Assembly: GCA_004335835.1 (NCBI GenBank)
Contig: RWJK01001745.1
Location: forward strand, 50,636 to 114,635
Source of the DNA: Scenedesmus sp. ARA3
Taxonomy: Eukaryota; Chlorophyta; Chlorophyceae; Sphaeropleales; Scenedesmaceae
Length of the DNA: 64,000 bases
Reading direction: 5' to 3'
How positions within the stretch are numbered: position 1 is the stretch's first letter; every line of letters begins with the position of its first letter. A model generated the notes under the pieces. It ran no database searches and was not told the origin of the DNA. It saw only the letters and a list, made by a program, of their open reading frames with translations. Below are positions 1 to 11,886 of the stretch, one piece after another. Both the position numbers and the translations under genes were made by a program.

Positions 1-41
1 CTCGGGACAGCTTGCTGACATGAATGTCCTGCAAGTGCAGG

Positions 42-75
<34 letters not shown>

Positions 76-952
76 GCGGCAAGTATAATGGTCGTGCTAC
101 AAGCCACAGCAATGCCGTTGCGGGGTAGGAGGCACAACAACGAATTTGAGCTGTGTAACTGCATGAGTAAGGTGGCAAGCCTGGCCCCAGCGCCTACTGA
201 CTATGTTGTTTAAACTGCTGCTGCTGCTTGTGTTGCACCTGTGGCTTGTTTGCAGTTGGCAGCTCACCCTTGTGAGGTTGATGGCAGTGAAGCCCAGCTG
301 CAACACCTTGTAGTTGCCAATTGACTCATATTCGTTGGATGCATGGTAGTTCACCTGCAGGAAAGTGCGCAGACGCGCTTTGCAATTGCATGCAAGCCAA
401 TGCTTAAACACCAACATACATGCCGCAGGTAATTGGCAGCACTGCTTGGCACTCGCGCAGCACCATCTGCAAACACAGAGCGAGTGGTTGGTTGCTACTT
501 CTGCTTGCGCTTGTTAGCAACCTTGGCTCCTTGAAGCACGTATCTGCTCAGGCTGTTGCTGCTGCTGCATTATCGTGCCTGACTTGCAACACTGCTGAAC
601 ATTGGCAGCAGGCCCGGCACCCCACCTTGCCCATTGGGATAGCATCTTTGAAGTAGGCATCCAGCAGCTGACAAAACACAGCTCCAGAAGCAAACTGCTC
701 CAGCCTGCAAGGCATGTGAACAGCAAGCCTGAATAACAAAATGTGCAGCTTTGCTTTGCATATTGTGATCACAGAACCTGCAGCACGCTTGCGTCGTGAA
801 GCGCACGTGCTGTGCTGTAGCAGCTCAGCATACCTGCTTAATTGCAGCTGCAGCAGCCCATTCACCCATTCCAGCAACTCAGTCTTGCTGGCATAGATGT
901 TCCCCTCCGCTTGCGGCTCCCTGTCTTTGTCCTTGCTCGGCGAAGTGGCCAT
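1..952 (-). CDS. EB1: EB1 family microtubule plus-end-binding protein (3' part missing)
   Basis: Exons read on the minus strand: 952-834, 704-626, 354-268 and 28-1 (continues off the left edge); phases match at every junction. The translation is the N-terminal calponin-homology domain of EB1/MAPRE: a segment like TELLEWVNGLLQLQLS, then SGAVFCQLLDAYF and the highly typical NYKVLQLGF, followed by the start of the next helix (HVSKLSR). This domain binds the growing microtubule end; the C-terminal EB homology domain lies outside the window. I chose the ATG at 952; an in-frame ATG at 970 would add six residues. Intron 3 carries a CAG microsatellite just upstream of the acceptor of exon 4 (plus-strand 46-75). 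The gene is divergent from ARL6, 505 bp apart. The family assignment is firm; the gene symbol follows the family name. Confidence 0.92.
46..75. repeat. (CAG)n microsatellite in EB1 intron 3
   Basis: About ten uninterrupted CAG units. On the coding (minus) strand of EB1 this is a CTG run just upstream of the acceptor of exon 4, the same placement seen at many other 3' splice sites here. Confidence 0.9.
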
Positions 953-1457
953 GTCTAGGCGGGCATGCACTGCTGCTGTACTATCAGCTGCTGCTGTCAG
1001 CCCCTGGTCGAAGCAGGCCTGACAAACAATGCTTCGAAGAGCAGTTGAAACTTTTCAATGAAATTCTATCACACTCATCCGGCAGGATGCTCGCTGGCTC
1101 CTTTGCCGCGCAGCTGAGACTGCTCTGGCTGGTGGGGGCCTCGAAGATAAATGGCTTCGAGATAAAATGCAAAACATTACGAAACAATGGAAGGAGGAGC
1201 CGAACCTGTTGTCACACGCTGCAGGTGCGCGTCATGAACCTCAAGAGATTCAACAAGTAAAAGTTGGGGTTACGAAACGCTCTACACCAAGAACTAGTCC
1301 GCTTTGCTGAATAAACTGTAGCAGCTATGTCAGATGGCTGCTCCGCACTGTCTTTTTTTTGCTGAAGATTTGTTACTGCACTCACTGACTGCTTTCACCC
1401 TGACAAGCCAGCATGGAACACTCGAGCTCCATGAGATTATGACGTAAATCTGCAACA
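953..1457. promoter_or_regulatory. Divergent intergenic region EB1 / ARL6
   Basis: This 505-bp gap separates the start codons of EB1 (minus) and ARL6 (plus), so it must hold both promoters and 5' UTRs. The open frames inside it have no recognisable domain. No clear TATA box or other element can be named from inspection. Confidence 0.5.
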
Positions 1458-2098
1458 ATGGGGTTCTTCAGTAAGCTGCTAGATCTGCTTGGGCTAAATG
1501 GTCAGAAGGTGAGCCGAGTTGATGGTAGTCAGCCAGTACAGCAGTACCGCTGCTGCAGCACCGCAGCAAGACCGTCTTGCTTGAACGGTATGTGCAGCAG
1601 CGCCATGACACATGCATTGCTCCTCAGGTCAACGTGCTGGTTGTGGGGCTGGATAACAGTGGGAAAACCACAACCATTGAGCGCCTCAAGGTGAGTGGCT
1701 CACAAGCTCAGCCAGCACTGACACTGTGATGAGTGATGAACCAGTGCTCACTGACTAACTTGACACAATTGAGAGAGCAGCTTGATGATTTGAACACTCA
1801 GCTGCTGCCCTTCACACTGTGTTGCACTTGCAGCCGAAGAACAAGCAAAGCAATGAGGTGGCTCCCACAGTTGGACTCAGTGTGGAGCAGTTTCAAAGAG
1901 GGTATGTGCTTGCAGGACAGCCATGCTGTTACAGCAATGAGAACAGCCAGCTCAAGGCGAATGCTACGTTTCAGAACCAGCGCAAATCAGCGGCTGGCTG
2001 TCACATGCAAGTGCGCCAGCTACTTTAAAGCGGCCTCAGCCTACAGTGCGGTGCTCTAGCAGCACTGCTCGTATCACACAAACCAAAGGCAGCAGCAG

Positions 2099-2133
<35 letters not shown>

Positions 2134-3250
2134 CCTACTGCAAGCTCACACAAGCAAGCAGTCTGCCGTAAGGCTGCTGCCTCTGCTGCCTGACCCAACA
2201 CATAGCATGTTGCCCTGCATGTCTTGGGTGCATGCAGGGGCTTGACGCTGACTGTGTTTGACATGTCGGGCGCTGGCCGCTACCGGCTGCTGTGGGAGCA
2301 GTACTACCTGGAAACCCAGGCAGTCATCTTTGTGGTGGACAGCGCTGACAGGCTGCGGCTGTGAGTAGCGCGCTGCTGGGTGCTGCTAGCATGTTGGTCT
2401 ACAGCTGCTGTGACTAGAGCAGCTGCAGCGGCAGGGCTATGCTGCCTGGCGGTGGCAGGCAGTGAGGGTGCTCGTCCTGCAAAGTGCAGGCGGCAATCAG
2501 GGCAGCAGCATGCGCGGTGCTCAGCATGACACCACAGCAGCAGCAGCAGCAGCAGGCCGCCTGCATCTCTACATCATGCATAGCCGCAGCTGTCATCACT
2601 CTGGTGCACGTCAGCAGCAGGTCAGCAGTATTGCTTGGCCTTTTCATTCTGCAGGGTGGTGGCCAAGGATGAGCTGGACAACATGCTTGCCAACCAGCAG
2701 CTGGGGCGGCGCGTGCCGCTGCTGTTCCTGGCCAACAAGATGGACCTGCCCTCAGCGCTCACGCCCGTGGAGCTGGCACAGGTGCGCCCTGTGCACATGC
2801 ATTGCAGAAGCACGTGCTACTAACAACAGCACTTGTTGGTTTGCGCTACCGACACCAGACGTGTACTGTATGGTGTTGGACAGCGCCTACGTTGACAAAC
2901 TTGTGTGGCTTGTGCAAGTCCAGCAGCCATGACTTGCTGGTTTGTGGGAGTGCAGCTTCTGCAAGACATTCATGCACGTACCTTGCATCAGCTTGAAGGC
3001 TTATGCTGATTGAAGGCATACCTTCTGCAAGCTGGCATGCCTGCCGAACACATGCCTCCCAAGCATGCCGTCATGTCGTGTCACACACCTGAAACTGCAA
3101 CTGCATCCTATGCTGTTCTTTCATCCACAGGCTTTCCACCTGGAGGAAATCCGTGAGCGGCCCTGGCAGATTGTGCCCAGCAACGCACTCACTGGCGAGG
3201 GCCTGGACAGGGGCATGGACTGGCTGGCAGAGAAGCTGCTGCGCAAGTGA
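1458..3250 (+). CDS. ARL6: ARL6 / BBS3 small GTPase of the BBSome pathway
   Basis: Six exons: 1458-1508, 1628-1690, 1834-1901, 2238-2360, 2655-2781, 3131-3250, giving 183 residues (human ARL6 has 186). Visible motifs are the N-terminal MGFF with Gly2, the P-loop GLDNSGKT (residues 24-31), PTVG of switch I, and the ARL6-diagnostic switch [11 protein letters not shown] (from residue 69, where most Arf proteins have DxGGQ). NKMD (129-132) and a G5-like SNAL precede a C-terminal KLLRK. In its GTP form ARL6 recruits the BBSome to membranes for export of ciliary membrane proteins. Every exon junction restores the family alignment without gaps. Intron 3 carries a CAG run (about 2098-2130). The signature and full-length fit make the call secure. 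Confidence 0.96.
2098..2130. repeat. (CAG)n microsatellite in ARL6 intron 3
   Basis: About ten CAG units lie within the intron between exons 3 and 4. They are not coding in the ARL6 frame; the minus-strand frame reads them as poly-Cys/poly-Ala and is spurious. Confidence 0.85.
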
Positions 3251-3477
3251 TGCCGCATCTTCATTGCCGCATCATCGCTGTGGCAGGGCTCTGGCTGTGC
3301 AGTGCTGGCTGTGTGCTGAATGATAGTAAGAATTTGGTTGCAAGTGTTTTTCGGTGAACAAGGTGTGACAAGATTAGCCATTTCTGCACCTGGGGGCATC
3401 AAGCATGCTCAATGGTGTGCTTGCATTTGGCAAGTTGGCACGCTTGGCGGAGGAAGCAGCTCCGCCCTGTTTGCACT

Positions 3478-3482
3478 TGTAA
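3478..3482 (+). promoter_or_regulatory. Candidate TGTAA polyadenylation signal of ARL6
   Basis: TGTAA is the usual chlorophycean poly(A) signal. This copy is 228 nt after the ARL6 stop; a second copy is at 3715-3719, closer to the next gene's start at 3833. Confidence 0.4.
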
Positions 3483-3832
3483 CTGTCGTCTGGGGCTGTA
3501 TGGTGTATGTCTCAAATCAACATACAGCTCAGGATGCTACGCCATTGTCCAGGCGCTCCAATTGCTAGTGGTGTTGTGCTGGGCTGATGTTGTGTCAGCC
3601 TATTTTGTATATCATACATAAAACCAGCAGGGTGACCTTGCAATGCTCTCGTCTTCGCCCAATGTCGAGTTCGCATACCTATCGTGCTACGTTATCTTGT
3701 AGTTAACGGCGTGCTGTAAATGACGTGCGGCAGTGCTTGCACAAGACAGCAGAAGACACGTGACTACTAGTAGTGCTCGTTCCTCCGCAGGCTGCATCGT
3801 ACCATCGGCCTTTCAGCAGCAATAGGTTCTTC

Positions 3833-3886
3833 ATGTCGGTAGTAGTGATAGGTGGCGTTGTTTTGGACGTGCAGGCAAGTAGATTT

Positions 3887-3917
<31 letters not shown>

Positions 3918-4276
3918 TGCATCCCACCAGAAGCAGCAGAGATAGCAACAGGAGGAACTGACACCATCCTGCCTGCATCAATTGCAGGCACACCCGGCTG
4001 ATGCTGATATACAACGGGGCAGCTCAGTCCCTGGGAAGGTGCGTGCAGTAGGCCAGCACAACATGCATGCGCAGTTGGTTACACTGCCCTCCCATGCTGC
4101 ACAAGTGGTGTTTGCTCAGCAGAACAACAGACGTGCCACCACATTCAACAGCTCCATCTCAGTGCTCTGGCTCCTTGGCAGCCATCATCTAGCCAACAAA
4201 CGCTTCTGCCTGCAGGTTTCGCAAGTGCCAGGTGGTGTTGGCAGGAACATTGCCGAGGCAGCACACCACCTCTTGA

Positions 4277-4307
<31 letters not shown>

Positions 4308-6753
4308 TGGTGTGCTGCTGGTGAGTGTTGTCGGGCAGGACGCTGCAGCAGATGCTCTGCTGGCAAACTTCAAGCAGCATGGGTGAGTGTGAGTGGCTAT
4401 GGCAAGCCTGCACACCAGCGGTTCAGGAGCAGCAGGAGCAAGTGCATGCTAGCTACGCGTTTTGAGCAGCATTGAGGCGCGCCGAGGACAGCTGAGTCAT
4501 ATACTACACCAGCAATCGGTTTGCCAACTTTCTGCAGTAACGCTGGCAGGTTTGCCCTGGCCCGAGTGCAACTGCAGCAGGCATTGCAGGCATGGCACCC
4601 CTCATCATCTGCATAGTCGTGCCAAGTAAAGACGCCACAGCAGCAGGAGCAGCAGCGGATTCATCACCATCTTGGTGTGGTCATCACTGTTCATGGTCCT
4701 GCAAGGGAGCAGCTGACCAATAGGCTGCTTGTTGGCTGGCTGCTTTGCTGCTCTGCCCAGGCTGTCTACTGCTGGCATCATCAGGAGCGCCACAGCATCA
4801 ACACCATGCGTGGTGGCGGTTCTAGACAGGTGTGTGCAGTTACATCAGCAGATGTGTCAACTTTGCATTTTCAAGTGGGCATGTTGACTGTGCAGGCCAG
4901 TAGCAAGGCATAGTAATGCAGCAGCAGCAGCAGCAGCAGTGATGGCGGCTACATCCATCTTTGTGCACTGGCTCCTCTGCGAGCTTGTGATGCAGCAGCA
5001 AGCAGCCTGCTGCAGTGATGCATTTATTTCTCTGCTCGCTGAACCTCCTTGTACTTTATTTGTAGGGCATTGTTATTCTATATTGCCCATGCCCTGTCTT
5101 GCAGGTCTGGCGAGGTTGCTGCGTGCGTTGCTGACGTGGCAGCTCCTGCAGCCGAGCTGACGCCTGATGTGGTGCAGCAGCACCTGCCAGCCATTCAGCA
5201 GGCAGGCCTGCTGGTGCTGGATGCAAACCTGCAGCAGCAAGCACTGGCAGCAGCAGCGCAGGCAGCTGCAGCAGCAGGCGTGCCTGTGCTGTTTGAGCCG
5301 GTGTCAGTGCCTAAGTCTGTGAGGTGAGTTCTGTGATCCTTGAGCACAGCTGTTATCTTGTTGCGTTGGCAAGAAGCAGACACAGACGATGCACTTCGTG
5401 CCAATGTGTGTTATGCATGCGTGTTATGTTGCCAGCCATACAGCAGGCAGGCCTGCTGGTGCTAGATGCAAACCTGCAGCAGCAAGCACTGGCAGCAGCA
5501 GCACAGGCAGCTGCAGCAGCTGGCGTGCCTGTGCTGTTTGAGCCGATGTCAGTGCCTAAATCTATGAGGTGGGTTCTGTGATCGATGAGCATAGCTGGTG
5601 CTGCATTGAAGTAAAAGTATACACATACGATGCACTGTTTGAGCCAAAGCGGTGTGATGCATGCATGCATACCATGTTGTGGGTGTGTGCTGGTTGGTTT
5701 GCTAGCAGCTGCAATGCAACTGACGCCCGGCGGTGGCATCCGAACATGGCATTGCGCTATGCAAGCTGCATTGCCTGAACACCGATCACAAACTTAACTG
5801 CTGTACTTGCTGCAGATGCGGCTCGCACAGCTGTGCGAGCACATGTGTTTGCTGCATTGCCTGAACACCATTGCCAAACTCGGCTGTTGTACTTGCTGCA
5901 GATGTGTGCCTGTGCTGCAGCACCTCACCTTCATCACACCCAATGCAAATGAGCTGCTCACCATTGCAGCAGCAGTCCAGCAGCAGCAGCACACCAGCAG
6001 CCACACAGGCAGCGCTGCAAGCAGCAATGCTGCACTGCAGCAGCAAGTGTCACTGGAGCAAGCCAGCTGCCCTCAGCAGCTGCTGGCACAGCTGGCGCCT
6101 GCAGCCGCAACTGTGCTGTCACAAGGTAAACCTTGCTGCTTGCTGCTTGCTGCGTGCTGCGTGCTGCTCGCTCTGTGCTGCTTGCTGCGTGCAATTTTGC
6201 ACTGGTCATGCTGCTTGCAACAGGACATTCCGTCCGGTCGAGGCAACTGTGTTGGCGCTGGCCTGAGCTACCATGTTGCGTCACCTGACTTCGGTATGCA
6301 CTCCGTGTTCCTGTATTCCCTGCCGCTGCTGCTGCAGGCTTGAAGCACATCATCCTCACCATGGGGTCACAAGGAGCAGCGCTGCTCACAATGCAGCCAC
6401 AGCAGCACCATAGCCAGCAGCTGCACCGGCCGCAAAGCAGCAGCAGCAGCAGGAGCAGGGGCAGGAGGCAGCTCGTAGCGCACCACATCCCTGCTGCGCA
6501 TGCTGCTGCTGTTGTCAACCTCAGCGGGGCAGGTGACACACTGACAGGCGGCGTTGCTGCTGCACTGTTACGAGGTGCAAGCTTGCAGGAAGCATTAGCG
6601 GTGGGGGTTGCTGCAGCAAAGCTTGCAGTTGAGTGCAGTTTGAATGTGCCGGGCCCGACTCGAGGCATGCGGTACAGCAGTGTGTGGCAGCAGGCGCAGC
6701 AGCTGCTTGGCAAGATGCAGGTTTGGGAGTTCCCTGCTGCTTCTGCTTTGTAA
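3833..6753 (+). CDS. PfkB-family carbohydrate kinase, pseudouridine kinase-like
   Basis: Exons 3833-3874, 3988-4038, 4216-4382, 4761-4829, 5105-5323, 5902-6125 and 6338-6753 keep phase and give 395 residues. The order of motifs is that of PfkB kinases: an N-terminal VVIGGVVLDV strand, VPGKV, PGGVGRNIAEAA, a core VLDANL, FEPVSVPKS, ITPNANELL, LTMGSQGAAL, and the catalytic/anion-hole NLSGAGDTLTGG near the C-terminus. The pattern PGKV...GGVGRN...STP...GEVAA...FEPVSV matches eukaryotic pseudouridine kinases, which phosphorylate pseudouridine before a glycosidase releases uracil. Intron 1 is a GC-AG intron (CAG|GCAAGT). Exon 3 has a poly-Q loop (about 4279-4308). Introns 5 and the region before exon 6 carry decoy duplications (see repeats). 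Substrate specificity is inferred; ribokinase-like activity on another nucleoside is possible. Confidence 0.88.
3889..3918 (+). repeat. (CAG)n run inside GC-AG intron 1
   Basis: About ten CAG units in the first intron of the kinase gene. If the GC-AG intron were retained they would be read as poly-Gln, but the frame then stops before exon 2. Confidence 0.8.
5188..5633 (+). repeat. Tandem duplication of exon-5 3' half plus intron
   Basis: The segment 5188-5399 (last ~136 bases of exon 5, its donor and ~75 bases of intron) recurs at 5431-5633 with roughly 90% identity over the exonic part. The second copy keeps an AG at its left edge and a GTGGGT donor. Splicing into it from the real donor would be out of frame, so it looks like a decoy. 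Confidence 0.9.
5768..5907 (+). repeat. Duplicated acceptor region before exon 6
   Basis: The block CTGCATTGCCTGAACACC through TTGCTGCAGATG occurs at 5768-5816 and again at 5850-5907. The second copy supplies the acceptor I use for exon 6 (5902); the first is a decoy acceptor about 86 bases upstream. Confidence 0.85.
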
Positions 6754-9136
6754 CTGTATAACTTATCGCAAATTTCACGTGTTGGATTCCAGAGGGGGGT
6801 GTATAGTATGGTAGCCGCAGCAGGTGGCTGTAGTAGGGGGCGTCCCGGGCTGCAGGCCATGAAGAGTTGCTCTCGTGTTGCCAACACAGTGCCAGGCACT
6901 TGCTGAGCTCCGCGCTGCTCAGCCTGAAATGGAAGTTGTGGTTGTGTGTGGTGACGCTGTCCATCAATACAAGCCTTGCTGAGAGCAGCGATGGCGTTGA
7001 TGCTATGGCTTGATGGGTAACATGATGATGATGACTGAGAGCAGTTGCTGTCAATTATGAACAGCAACACAGCTGAGCATGAACTGAACAAGCAATAAGG
7101 AACGCGGTCGTTCGGTCCTGCAAAAGCAACCCGTCCATGGCTCGGCAGGCGATGGGCCTGGGCACAGTGAGCGCACCCACTGCACACTGTTACCCCTTCT
7201 GCTTTCACACCTGGAGGTTGCAGCAGGCATGGGGAAAGTGACAATGGACGAGTCAAGTGACCGTCAACACTGCACACCAACCCCGACTGCGGACGATGTG
7301 CTGCGGGATGGACTGATATACCCTGGCGAGCAGGTCGGCGCCGTTTTGACGGAGCTGCAGCTGCCACGTCATGGTTCGCGCCCTTTTCGTGCATCACGAA
7401 GCGCTGCCAGATTCGACGAGATGGTCTACATCGCTCCTCAATTGCCTTGGGAAGCTGGTGAACACACCAAGAGGCACTGGTCGCGGCAAACTCCTCCTGC
7501 ATGCAGTTGGTGCTGTTGCCCAAGTTGGAAAACGGGCAACCCAAACTGTCATACTATGATAGGCGACCGCTTGTCCCACAAAAAGAAGCCTTACAATAAA
7601 TCTCACCTCTTTTCACGTACCCGCCACCAAACAGCACTGTCACAGTGCTGGAGATGCTGGCTAGCAAAGCACAGACTTGCGGATGCGACTCGCATCCGCA
7701 CTTCTCGGAGAAGTGAGAAGTGTTCATGTGCAAGCAGTAGCTGTTATGCTTAGGCAGCAAGCATGGTGACAGCTACCAACACAGCAGCAACACAAGCAGG
7801 CCAAACAGCCACATCTACTACTGCTGCTGCCGCTAGCTTTGCAGCACCTGCTGCTAATGCTGCCACAAGACAGAAGCTCAGCAGGCAACAATGTAGCCAC
7901 ACTCTTTGGACGTAATCTGATGTCACCATGTGGCAGCGCTCTGTGCAACACTTTCCACACAATGAAATGTCACAGCACAGCATTTGTGCATCATTTCAGC
8001 ACTGGCACACAACCAGACTGGCAACAGTAACCCCCGGGCCGGTAATATGAGTCAAATGCAATCCTGGCCACCACCGGCCCCTTTGGGCAGCATGTGCAAG
8101 CATGCAATGCGCCATAGCCATCCATACAATGCCTCCTGTAGTGAGTCTGCGCAGGGCTAGCTCGAGTCCAATCGGTGGCTGTTGGTACTTGCATGTACCG
8201 CGCAGAAAAAAGTGCATGTTGCAGAACCAGTCATATGGTTTGCAGCAACACGTGCGCCATGACAGCAGATGACAGGTCATGTGGCGACCGCCTGCTGCTG
8301 TGGGAACAACCAGCTGGTTGAAGCTGACGCAGCGCACCAAGCTGAGCCAATCTCTGTCTTGCCGCATCATGGTTCAGCCGCATTACGCCTTTTCGGCATG
8401 GCATGCACATGCTGACCACTGTTGCAACCAGCACAAGCTGCATCCGGCAACATTGCCCAAAGGCCCTTGCACATGCGAGACAACCAAGAACAGCTGCCGT
8501 CCACAACTGCAGTGCGCACGAGGCCAGCGTCAGTTGCAAGCAGCAAAGGGCACGCATACAGCACTGCGATTGTTTGTGTGCTCAGCGCAGCATATGTCTG
8601 CTCACAGGTGCCTGTATGCATTGCAAATCCTGCAGGCTGGCAGGCTAAGGCTTGGTGGCGCAGACAGCGCTCTGCAGCAGCGATAAGCTGTGCAGCATTG
8701 CTTGAGGCATGGCCAACAACTGCAGCAGTCGCACATACTGACATGCATCACTGGTATGCCGCGTTTCACTGTGGCGCGCATTGCATAGCTGCACACACAT
8801 ACAAATAGACATGTACTGTATGCGTAGCGCGCAGGCCTTTGGCGGCCACCCCAGGACAGGAAGTGCAAGGGATGCAATGCAGCTGGTTGGTGGTGCCGCT
8901 GTAACCGCACAGCAGCATGGCACTGCAGCAGCTGCCAATCAACCTGCAGCAACTGCTGTGCCGCCATGCCGTCCTTGGTAGCAGCACTGGCGGTTGTGTC
9001 TGCTCTGGTGGTGGCTCTGGTAGCACGGCGTACAGGCACTGGATCTGTCTGCAGGAGTCGTGCAGGCACATTCGTAGTAGCGCCCATGCTATGCTTGGTC
9101 AATCAAATCAAAGGGCATCTCGTTTTCCCTGGTCTC
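6754..9136. other. Long intergenic region without a supported gene
   Basis: Between the PfkB kinase (+) and the 3' end of CTU1 (-). Several frames of 60-180 codons exist on both strands but show no domain, no consistent exon phase and Cys/His/Ala-rich composition typical of noncoding CAG-rich DNA. The part nearest 9136 should be the CTU1 3' UTR. The only recognisable item is the dispersed element at 6988-7040. Confidence 0.6.
6988..7040 (+). repeat. Dispersed element tail, copy 1 (with GAT/ATG microsatellite)
   Basis: The stretch GATGGCGTTGATGCTATGG followed by CTTGATGGGTAACATGATGATG is repeated almost exactly at 38820-38878. Sequences 5' of this block do not match, so the shared part behaves like the conserved 3' tail of a transposed element ending in an ATG/GAT microsatellite. 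Class unknown. Confidence 0.6.
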
Positions 9137-9899
9137 TCAGCTGCCAGTGCTGACGCACACTGCACTCACATCGCCGACGTCTGCTGCTGCTGCTGCTGCC
9201 GCTGCTGCAGGCGGGGCTGCCTCTTCCTCTTCCAGCTTCAGCTGAATCAGCCCTCCCAGCTGCTGCCCACCTGCTGCTGCTGCTGCTGCTGCTGCGCCGC
9301 CGCCGCGCTTGCCTCTGTCCTTGTTGCCCTGGTTCTTGCGGCCCACCCCAAGCGTTGGGAGGCCGGAGTTCAGTCCCTCCAGCAAGATGCAGGCCTTGCA
9401 GAGAGCCTGGCTGGACAGAAAGCCACAGCGCTGGCAGCTGCAGCAGCAGGCGCAGCGGCAGCAGAAGAAGAAGCGGCTGTCGGACAGGTCTTGTGATCGA
9501 TGGACTACAGTGCAGGGTATGAGTTGATGTTGGAATCAGATACGTGCTTGCGGCAGATGCAGCACCAAATCAAGAGCCAAGGCAACCACCTGAACTTCTG
9601 CAGAGCCAAGTGTCCTGCAGCTGCATCCCTGCCGCGCACACCACGCCATGGTCATGCATGCATCTGTCCTCGTGCCTCTGCGAGAACCTGAATGTTAGTC
9701 AAAGAGCCCAGAGAGGCAAGACATGACAACTTGATTGATGTGACGCAGTACCGGCAGCATGCACAGGCCGCTGCTTCAACTTGAAGAAGTGCGTGGGCGT
9801 ACCTCTGTGGGCTTGGCATCTGGTCCTGTGCGCCCTGAGAGATGGTCCAGCTCTCAGCCGAGTGGATCAGGTCCATAATGGCTGAGGGCCGCGCAGCCT

Positions 9900-9946
<47 letters not shown>

Positions 9947-11850
9947 CGTGAAACCAGAGAGGGAATATCAGCGCAACACTCGATAATGGGCAGCAAGTGC
10001 AGCCGGTCAGTCATTCGATTTGGAGGACTGCACAGGCCAAATAGGATGCGCCTAAACTCCTATGCCACGGCAGTCGGCGTGGCTAGTGTGTTGCCTCCCA
10101 AAGCAAGTTTGGCACAGGCGTAGCTGCTGCCAGGCAGTCACGTGCCTCACCAACCACACACGGCTCAGCAGCTCAGTGCACACGACTCAGCAGCACACCA
10201 CACACATACCTCCAGGTTCTTCATAAAATTCCTAGCGAAGCCGCTGTGCAGGTCCTCCAGCAGCTGCAAACAAGTCTAGGACGATGCCAAACAGCAACAC
10301 AACATGCAGAAGCCAGGGGCCTGCGCCACTCGACCACACGCACATACCTCCAGGTCCTTGACAAAGTCCCTCGCAAAGCCGCGCGCAGCAAAGGGCGCGT
10401 ACACGCACTCCGTGCTGAAGTAGTCGAGCTTCTTGAAGTAGGCGTACATCACAATCTCCTTTTCGTAGGTGTATTTGAAAGGCTTCACACGAGGCAGCGG
10501 GCCCTCGCCACCCGTGACAATGTTGATGCAGCGCGACAGCCTGCAGTGCGGCACGACACAACAATATAACAGCAAGACATGACACGTCATTGGCGGCTGC
10601 GGATGCAAGTTACGTCTTGCAGATCGTTCGCACATGCTGCTGTCTGAAGCGCAGATGCTGCAGCAGAAAGTATATGACAGGCTAGCTGGAATACTGCTCC
10701 TTGCTTCCTTTGCGTGACGATGAGCATGCAGCACTTCGGTAGGAGGCGTGGAGGCGCATGAGGTATCCTCATCGCCACACACGTCCCCTTCCTTGACTTA
10801 CGCGGGTGTGAAGTGTAAACACACCACGCGTAGCTCAGTCGTTGATTCATTGCAGCACTTCAGTATGCAGCAGCCGCAAGGTAAACCACTGCCAGCTGGC
10901 ATTCAACTTGCCTGGGTACATCGCCGCGGATCATGTTCAGCAGGATGGTCTCAGCAATGTCGTCGGCGTTGTGCCCCGTGGCAATCTTGTTTGCGCGCTC
11001 CAGCACACCACCACGGTCCAAGGCCTGGCGCCTGCACAGCCATGAGGTATGATGCTCTTCAAAAAGCAGCCCAAGCAGCTAGCAAGAAAGCACACACAAA
11101 CGCAAGAAGGCACACCGACACGGTCCAAGGCCTGGCCCCTGCTCAGCAGTAAGGGATGATGCTCAGATCAGGGCAGGCCAAGCAGCTAGCAAGGAAGCAA
11201 GCACGGAGACAAACAGCAGCAAGCGACGCGAAAGAGGACGCACACGCCAGCAAAGGCATCATGCTTACCGCATGCACCAGTTTAGGGTGTTACAGGCGGC
11301 GAAGGATGGGCAGCCTGTAGTCTGCAATAACTAGCCCGTGTTTATACGCGATCATCACCTGAACACGCCGCAGAAGGTGCAGTTGTTCTTGGTGCCGATC
11401 TGCGCCACGATCTCGTCCATGCTCCAGCCATACAGCTCTCTATATGACAGCACCTGCAGCACATCAGCCCACAGCAGCCGTCAGCACAGATACTCGCACC
11501 GCTAGGCACCAAGCAATATCATTCCTTGAGCATACCGCTCGCGGTATGACAGCACCTGCAGCACAACACACCGCCACCAGCAGCCGTCAGCACAGACAGT
11601 CGCAAATTCTTTTCAAAGGTTCAAACACCAGGCAATACAAGTCCTTGAGGATAGAGCTGACAATATGACGGCACATCAGCACAGCACACTACCGCCAGCA
11701 GCAGTGCGTGTGAGTCCACATGCATGATTGCTTTGGGTGGTTATACAGGTGCATAAGGGTCCTGGCACCAGCTGAAGCTGGCATCAATCACAACAGAATG
11801 AGCATGTGCCGCGGGGCAAAATAGTAGACAGCTAAACATCTTCGGGTTAT

Positions 11851-11886
<36 letters not shown>

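Noticed and set aside
5958..7544. 528-codon open frame on the minus strand, the longest frame near the PfkB kinase
   Set aside because: It is antisense to exons 6-7 of the kinase and the intergenic DNA behind it, and is Ser/Ala/Cys-rich with no domain. CAG-rich DNA is stop-poor in several frames.
7229..7753. 174-codon plus-strand frame
   Set aside because: No domain, high Cys/Arg/His, no splice-consistent neighbours, and no similarity that I can recognise.
8966..9496. Frame starting with a hydrophobic stretch like a signal peptide
   Set aside because: It is antisense to CTU1 exon 8 and its 3' flank; the hydrophobic run and following poly-Cys come from CTG repeats.
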